DNA from: an uncultured Polaribacter sp.
GTDB lineage: Bacteria; Bacteroidota; Bacteroidia; Flavobacteriales; Flavobacteriaceae
Assembly: GCA_937936695.1 (NCBI GenBank)
Contig: CALHCK010000170.1
Span: 1-15,894 of the forward strand
Direction: 5' to 3'
DNA: 15,894 bases
The notes under the pieces are model-generated. The model had not been told where the DNA came from. It saw nothing but the letters and a program-made list of their open reading frames with translations, and did not search any database. The position numbers and the translations under genes are program-made. Below, piece after piece: positions 13,563-15,894 of the stretch. The stretch's first letter is position 1; the number at the start of each line of letters is the position of its first letter.

Positions 13563-14585
13563 TTATTGTATTGAATTTATAAATTCTTTGTAGCCACTTT
13601 TTGAGTAAAACTCACTTACAGGTATTTTGTAAATATCTTTCCAAGAATCTTTACCATTATTTTCTTCGTATTTCTGAATTATTCTAAAGCCAAGGAAATA
13701 ACAGATACTTCCAACCAAGTGCTCTGGTAAATCATTAATAATAGCTTCGCAACTATTTCTTCTTTCGCAATGTCTGAATATAGGGCAACCTTCTTCGCCA
13801 TTTTTAAAGAAATAAGGTTCTAATTTAGTAAAAATTTCTTTTTCTCTTTTTATTAGAAGCGCTGTATCTTCTCCAAATAAAGCTTCTTCTAAAGTTAGGT
13901 TTAAGTATTTATAGGTATAAAACTGAGCCAATCCTTCATCCATAGTAATTCCTAAACCAGTACTATAATTTTCATCTTTTTTAATAATAGGCTCATAAAT
14001 TAAATGTTCCATTTCATGAGAGAATAGTACATCAATATCTTTGGTATTCCAACTTTTACCAAACATATCAAGTACCATAGAGTTGTTGTTACACCCTCCA
14101 AACAATTCAAAACCTTTAGGACCAAAGTAAACCATCCATTTGCCCTTTCCTTTTTGATTGGTGATTTGTTGAACAGCAGTTAAATGCCTTGTAAATAGTT
14201 GATTGATGTTTACTGAGTCTATAACAGATAGTTTTAAAGAAATTAAACTATCATGTTTTTTTAATAAATTACGGTTCCATTTATATATGCCGTTTGGTTT
14301 AAACATTTTTCCGTTTTTATTTCCAAAAATTACTGCAAGACAATTATCAAAAGCATATTTGTTAGGTGTGTACACTTTATTTAAAAAGTAAACACTATCA
14401 AATTTATTTTCCGAATGTGCTAAGATTTGGTGTTTAAATGTATTATGTATAACCATGTCTCCAACAGAGATACTGTCTTTAATATTTTGTACTTTTTTAT
14501 GTAATACAGAATATTTGTTTTTTTTGATGGTTTTGGTACATGAAAACAAAAAAACACTCAAAAGAATTAATATGATTTGTTTCAT
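13563..14585 (-). CDS. Predicted zinc metallopeptidase lipoprotein (DUF2268-like)
   Basis: A 340-residue envelope lipoprotein, probably a zinc-dependent protease. The signal peptide MKQIILILLSVFLFSC ends in lipobox LFSC with Cys16. The motif HEMEH at 190-194 in LFSHEMEHLIYEP gives the two histidines and catalytic Glu. E217 in TMDEGLAQFYTYKYL, 23 residues later, is a likely third ligand, as in gluzincins. The closing part DLPEHLVGSICYFLGFRIIQ resembles DUF2268-type predicted Zn proteases as I remember them. Just before that part, residues 271-282 (RHCERRNSCEAI) look foreign and resemble the translation of a dispersed palindromic repeat. Three cysteines lie at 267-279. The gene is the last of a cluster with a second ECF sigma factor, 12 nt after the barrel gene. 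The substrate is unknown. Confidence 0.78.
   Translation of the reverse strand: MKQIILILLSVFLFSCTKTIKKNKYSVLHKKVQNIKDSISVGDMVIHNTFKHQILAHSENKFDSVYFLNKVYTPNKYAFDNCLAVIFGNKNGKMFKPNGIYKWNRNLLKKHDSLISLKLSVIDSVNINQLFTRHLTAVQQITNQKGKGKWMVYFGPKGFELFGGCNNNSMVLDMFGKSWNTKDIDVLFSHEMEHLIYEPIIKKDENYSTGLGITMDEGLAQFYTYKYLNLTLEEALFGEDTALLIKREKEIFTKLEPYFFKNGEEGCPIFRHCERRNSCEAIINDLPEHLVGSICYFLGFRIIQKYEENNGKDSWKDIYKIPVSEFYSKSGYKEFINSIQ
13740..13775 (-). repeat. Possible palindromic repeat absorbed in frame into the metallopeptidase gene
   Basis: On the minus strand this reads CATTGCGA, an A-rich spacer, then TGCGAAGCTATT. I recall dispersed bacterial palindromes of the form CATTGCGAG...CGAAGCAAT, whose translation gives peptides like RHCERSEAI. 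Here the protein has RHCERRNSCEAI. A GCGA tetraloop hairpin, AATAGTT-GCGA-AGCTATT, lies within it. This is a resemblance from memory, not a database match. Confidence 0.35.
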
Positions 14586-14597
14586 TAATTATCAGTA

Positions 14598-15080
14598 TTA
14601 AAAGTAAAAACGTACAATCGGTGAAAAAGGCGATGCAAATACAGTTTTATTTTCGTTATACAAAACATCATATCTAACACCAAAAGCAAAACGTCCTTGA
14701 TTGTATGCAATACCTAAATGTAAGGCAGGAAAATTTGTCGTAATGGCTCCTAAATGGCTTTTTTGATTCGCAAAATTGTAGTCAAATTCTCCTGATAAAA
14801 GAAAACCTAAATTTGTTTGATACAAAGATATAAGGCTAGTACCATATACATTTGTAGTAAGAGTTCCTATTTCTGTGTACGAGTAATTTAATCCAGCGCC
14901 TAAAGAAAACCCTTTTTTAAAGTCGTAAACTGCACTCGGAGAAATGTTTATTGTTGTTTGATTTCCAAAATTAGCAGAGAAACCTCCACCGTAACGTACG
15001 TTTTCCCAAAAACTACTTTTTTGTTGAGCAATGGCATTAAAAGAGAATAGTAAAGCGGTTAAGAATAATAATTTTTTCAT
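14598..15080 (-). CDS. Small outer-membrane beta-barrel protein
   Basis: A 160-residue exported protein. A classical signal peptide, MKKLLFLTALLFSFNAIAQQ, ends near AIA-QQ. The rest consists of alternating strands with the Gly/aromatic pattern of small barrels: VRYGGGFSANFGNQTTINIS, FSLGAGLNYSYTEIG, NLGFLLSGEFDYNF, LHLGIAYNQGRFAFGVRYD. It ends in the aromatic residue series VRFYF, as expected for insertion by the BAM complex; about eight strands are likely. Relatives in flavobacterial databases are, I believe, sometimes named alpha-ketoglutarate decarboxylase, which this sequence does not support. It lies 9 nt after the four-helix membrane protein gene and 12 nt before the metallopeptidase gene, so it shares their transcript. 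The ligand is unknown. Confidence 0.78.
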   Translation of the reverse strand: MKKLLFLTALLFSFNAIAQQKSSFWENVRYGGGFSANFGNQTTINISPSAVYDFKKGFSLGAGLNYSYTEIGTLTTNVYGTSLISLYQTNLGFLLSGEFDYNFANQKSHLGAITTNFPALHLGIAYNQGRFAFGVRYDVLYNENKTVFASPFSPIVRFYF

Positions 15081-15089
15081 GATTTAAAA

Positions 15090-15734
15090 TTAGATATGTC
15101 CGTCTAATTTAATCAATTCAGCATAATTTTTATTTAATTTTTTTAATAAAATACCATAGGCAAGTTTGTAGAAAAGCCATAACAACAGTGTAAAAACAGA
15201 AATTACAATAAGTTGCCCAATCATCATATATATAACTACCTTGTCAATATTTAAATGTGAATTTTGAATATTAATAGCTTTCTGGAGTTTATCTGTATCT
15301 GAAAACATAAAGAAATTAATAGTTATCCCTCCAAAAATAAAGCCTAATAAATTATATATTACATAATATTTTACAGTTTTTCTAACCTTTAAAATACTTT
15401 TAATTAGTTTTTTAGTGTTTTCTAATACACTAATTTGTTTATAGTTTTTGTAAAATAGGTATATAAATGTTAAAAGTACTAAATAGTGTATTACAGACGA
15501 TACGTAAAAAAACGTTGTCATTTCTAAAACTTCATACATTTTGTAAACACTATCTGGTAACATAAATGTAATACCTCCCCAAAAAACAAACTCTAAAATA
15601 CCAATAATAAAAATCCATTTTACAACAGAAGAAGATTTTTTATGGGTAAAATTGTAAATCTGCTCAGTAGAAAATTTGTTTTTTTCTTCTGACTGATGAC
15701 TCCAAGATTGTTTATATTTTTCTAATGCATCCAT
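15090..15734 (-). CDS. Four-helix membrane protein, probable anti-sigma partner
   Basis: A 214-residue inner-membrane protein. The cytoplasmic N-terminus (about 1-35) contains YKQSWSHQ and the amphipathic stretch FSTEQIYNFTHKKSS, a beginning I associate with flavobacterial genes that directly follow ECF sigma genes. Four membrane helices follow at about 38-58, 72-95, 122-143 and 165-190, with a basic loop (NTKKLIKSILKVRKTVK) between the second and third. No enzyme motif is present. Its ATG is 4 nt after the stop of the upstream sigma factor, implying translational coupling, and on that basis I infer it restrains the sigma factor. It lacks a classical zinc anti-sigma HxxxCxxC motif. The family assignment rests mainly on context. 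Confidence 0.68.
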   Translation of the reverse strand: MDALEKYKQSWSHQSEEKNKFSTEQIYNFTHKKSSSVVKWIFIIGILEFVFWGGITFMLPDSVYKMYEVLEMTTFFYVSSVIHYLVLLTFIYLFYKNYKQISVLENTKKLIKSILKVRKTVKYYVIYNLLGFIFGGITINFFMFSDTDKLQKAINIQNSHLNIDKVVIYMMIGQLIVISVFTLLLWLFYKLAYGILLKKLNKNYAELIKLDGHI

Positions 15735-15738
15735 GTAT

Positions 15739-15894
15739 TTATGGCTTCAATATATTTTTTAACTTTTCTTTAGCTCTATTCATTTTTACTCTAGCATTTA
15801 CAGAGCTAATACCTAGTGTTTCAGAAATTTCTTTATAAGGTTTATCTTCTAAATACAAAAAAATTAGTGCTTTATCAATATCATTTAGTTGATG
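15739..15894 (-). CDS. ECF sigma factor, C-terminal part only
   Basis: The minus strand is open from the window edge in to a TAA at 15739-15741, encoding the last 51 residues, HQLNDIDKALIFLYLEDKPY onward, ending KEKLKNILKP. This is sigma region 4: the segment IDKALIFLYLEDKPYKEISE leads into the helix-turn-helix KEISETLGISSVNARVKMNR, which contacts the -35 region. Regions 2 and the start lie outside the window, so the subgroup cannot be named. It heads the cluster with the four-helix membrane protein, the barrel and the metallopeptidase lipoprotein, and probably drives their transcription. Confidence 0.88.
   Translation of the reverse strand, partial: HQLNDIDKALIFLYLEDKPYKEISETLGISSVNARVKMNRAKEKLKNILKP

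Noticed and set aside
14203..14391. Plus-strand open frame of 62 codons
   Set aside because: It lies inside the metallopeptidase lipoprotein gene on the other strand and has no motif.

Overview
The window looks like chromosomal DNA from a member of the Flavobacteriaceae (Bacteroidota). Evidence: very AT-rich sequence with A/T-ending codons, almost no Shine-Dalgarno sites, promoters of the Bacteroidota type (a TTG at -33 and TAnnTTTG at -7), and a gene set I associate with that family. I ran no database search, so family names rest on motifs and memory.

Layout. Positions 1-48 probably hold the first codons of a minus-strand gene that leaves the window, perhaps an ion channel. Positions 49-625 have no convincing protein gene but are not empty. 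They contain two near-identical 70-nt hairpin repeats (235-305, 351-420) and a strong plus-strand terminator (524-557), which together suggest an undescribed plus-strand small RNA. Positions 626-1981 (minus) are an RskA-like anti-sigma factor and its ECF sigma factor. On the plus strand then come cysS (2162-3640), yidD-lgt-small membrane protein (3805-5292), a CoA-pyrophosphatase-type Nudix gene, a PlsC-type acyltransferase, a regulator with two LuxR-type helix-turn-helix domains (5608-7975), ychF (8055-9146) and a lipoprotein (9201-10388). One small minus-strand membrane protein (5289-5564) interrupts this run. The right third is minus-strand: a lone tyrosine recombinase (10426-11541), a long-chain acyl-CoA synthetase (11663-13438) and a tightly packed cluster (13563-15894). 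That cluster holds the 3' end of a second ECF sigma factor, a four-helix membrane protein that is probably its anti-sigma partner, a small outer-membrane barrel and a lipoprotein with an HEMEH metallopeptidase motif.

How the genes work together. The theme is the cell envelope. Two sigma/anti-sigma pairs sense envelope conditions, YidD and Lgt serve membrane-protein insertion and lipoprotein maturation, and the window encodes two predicted lipoproteins that Lgt would modify. The acyltransferase and acyl-CoA synthetase deal with fatty acids and phospholipids, and the Nudix enzyme with CoA turnover. CysS and YchF are translation housekeeping.

The items most worth a second look are the covarying hairpin repeats, the tandem LuxR-domain regulator, and a short palindrome-like segment that seems to have been absorbed in frame into the metallopeptidase gene.
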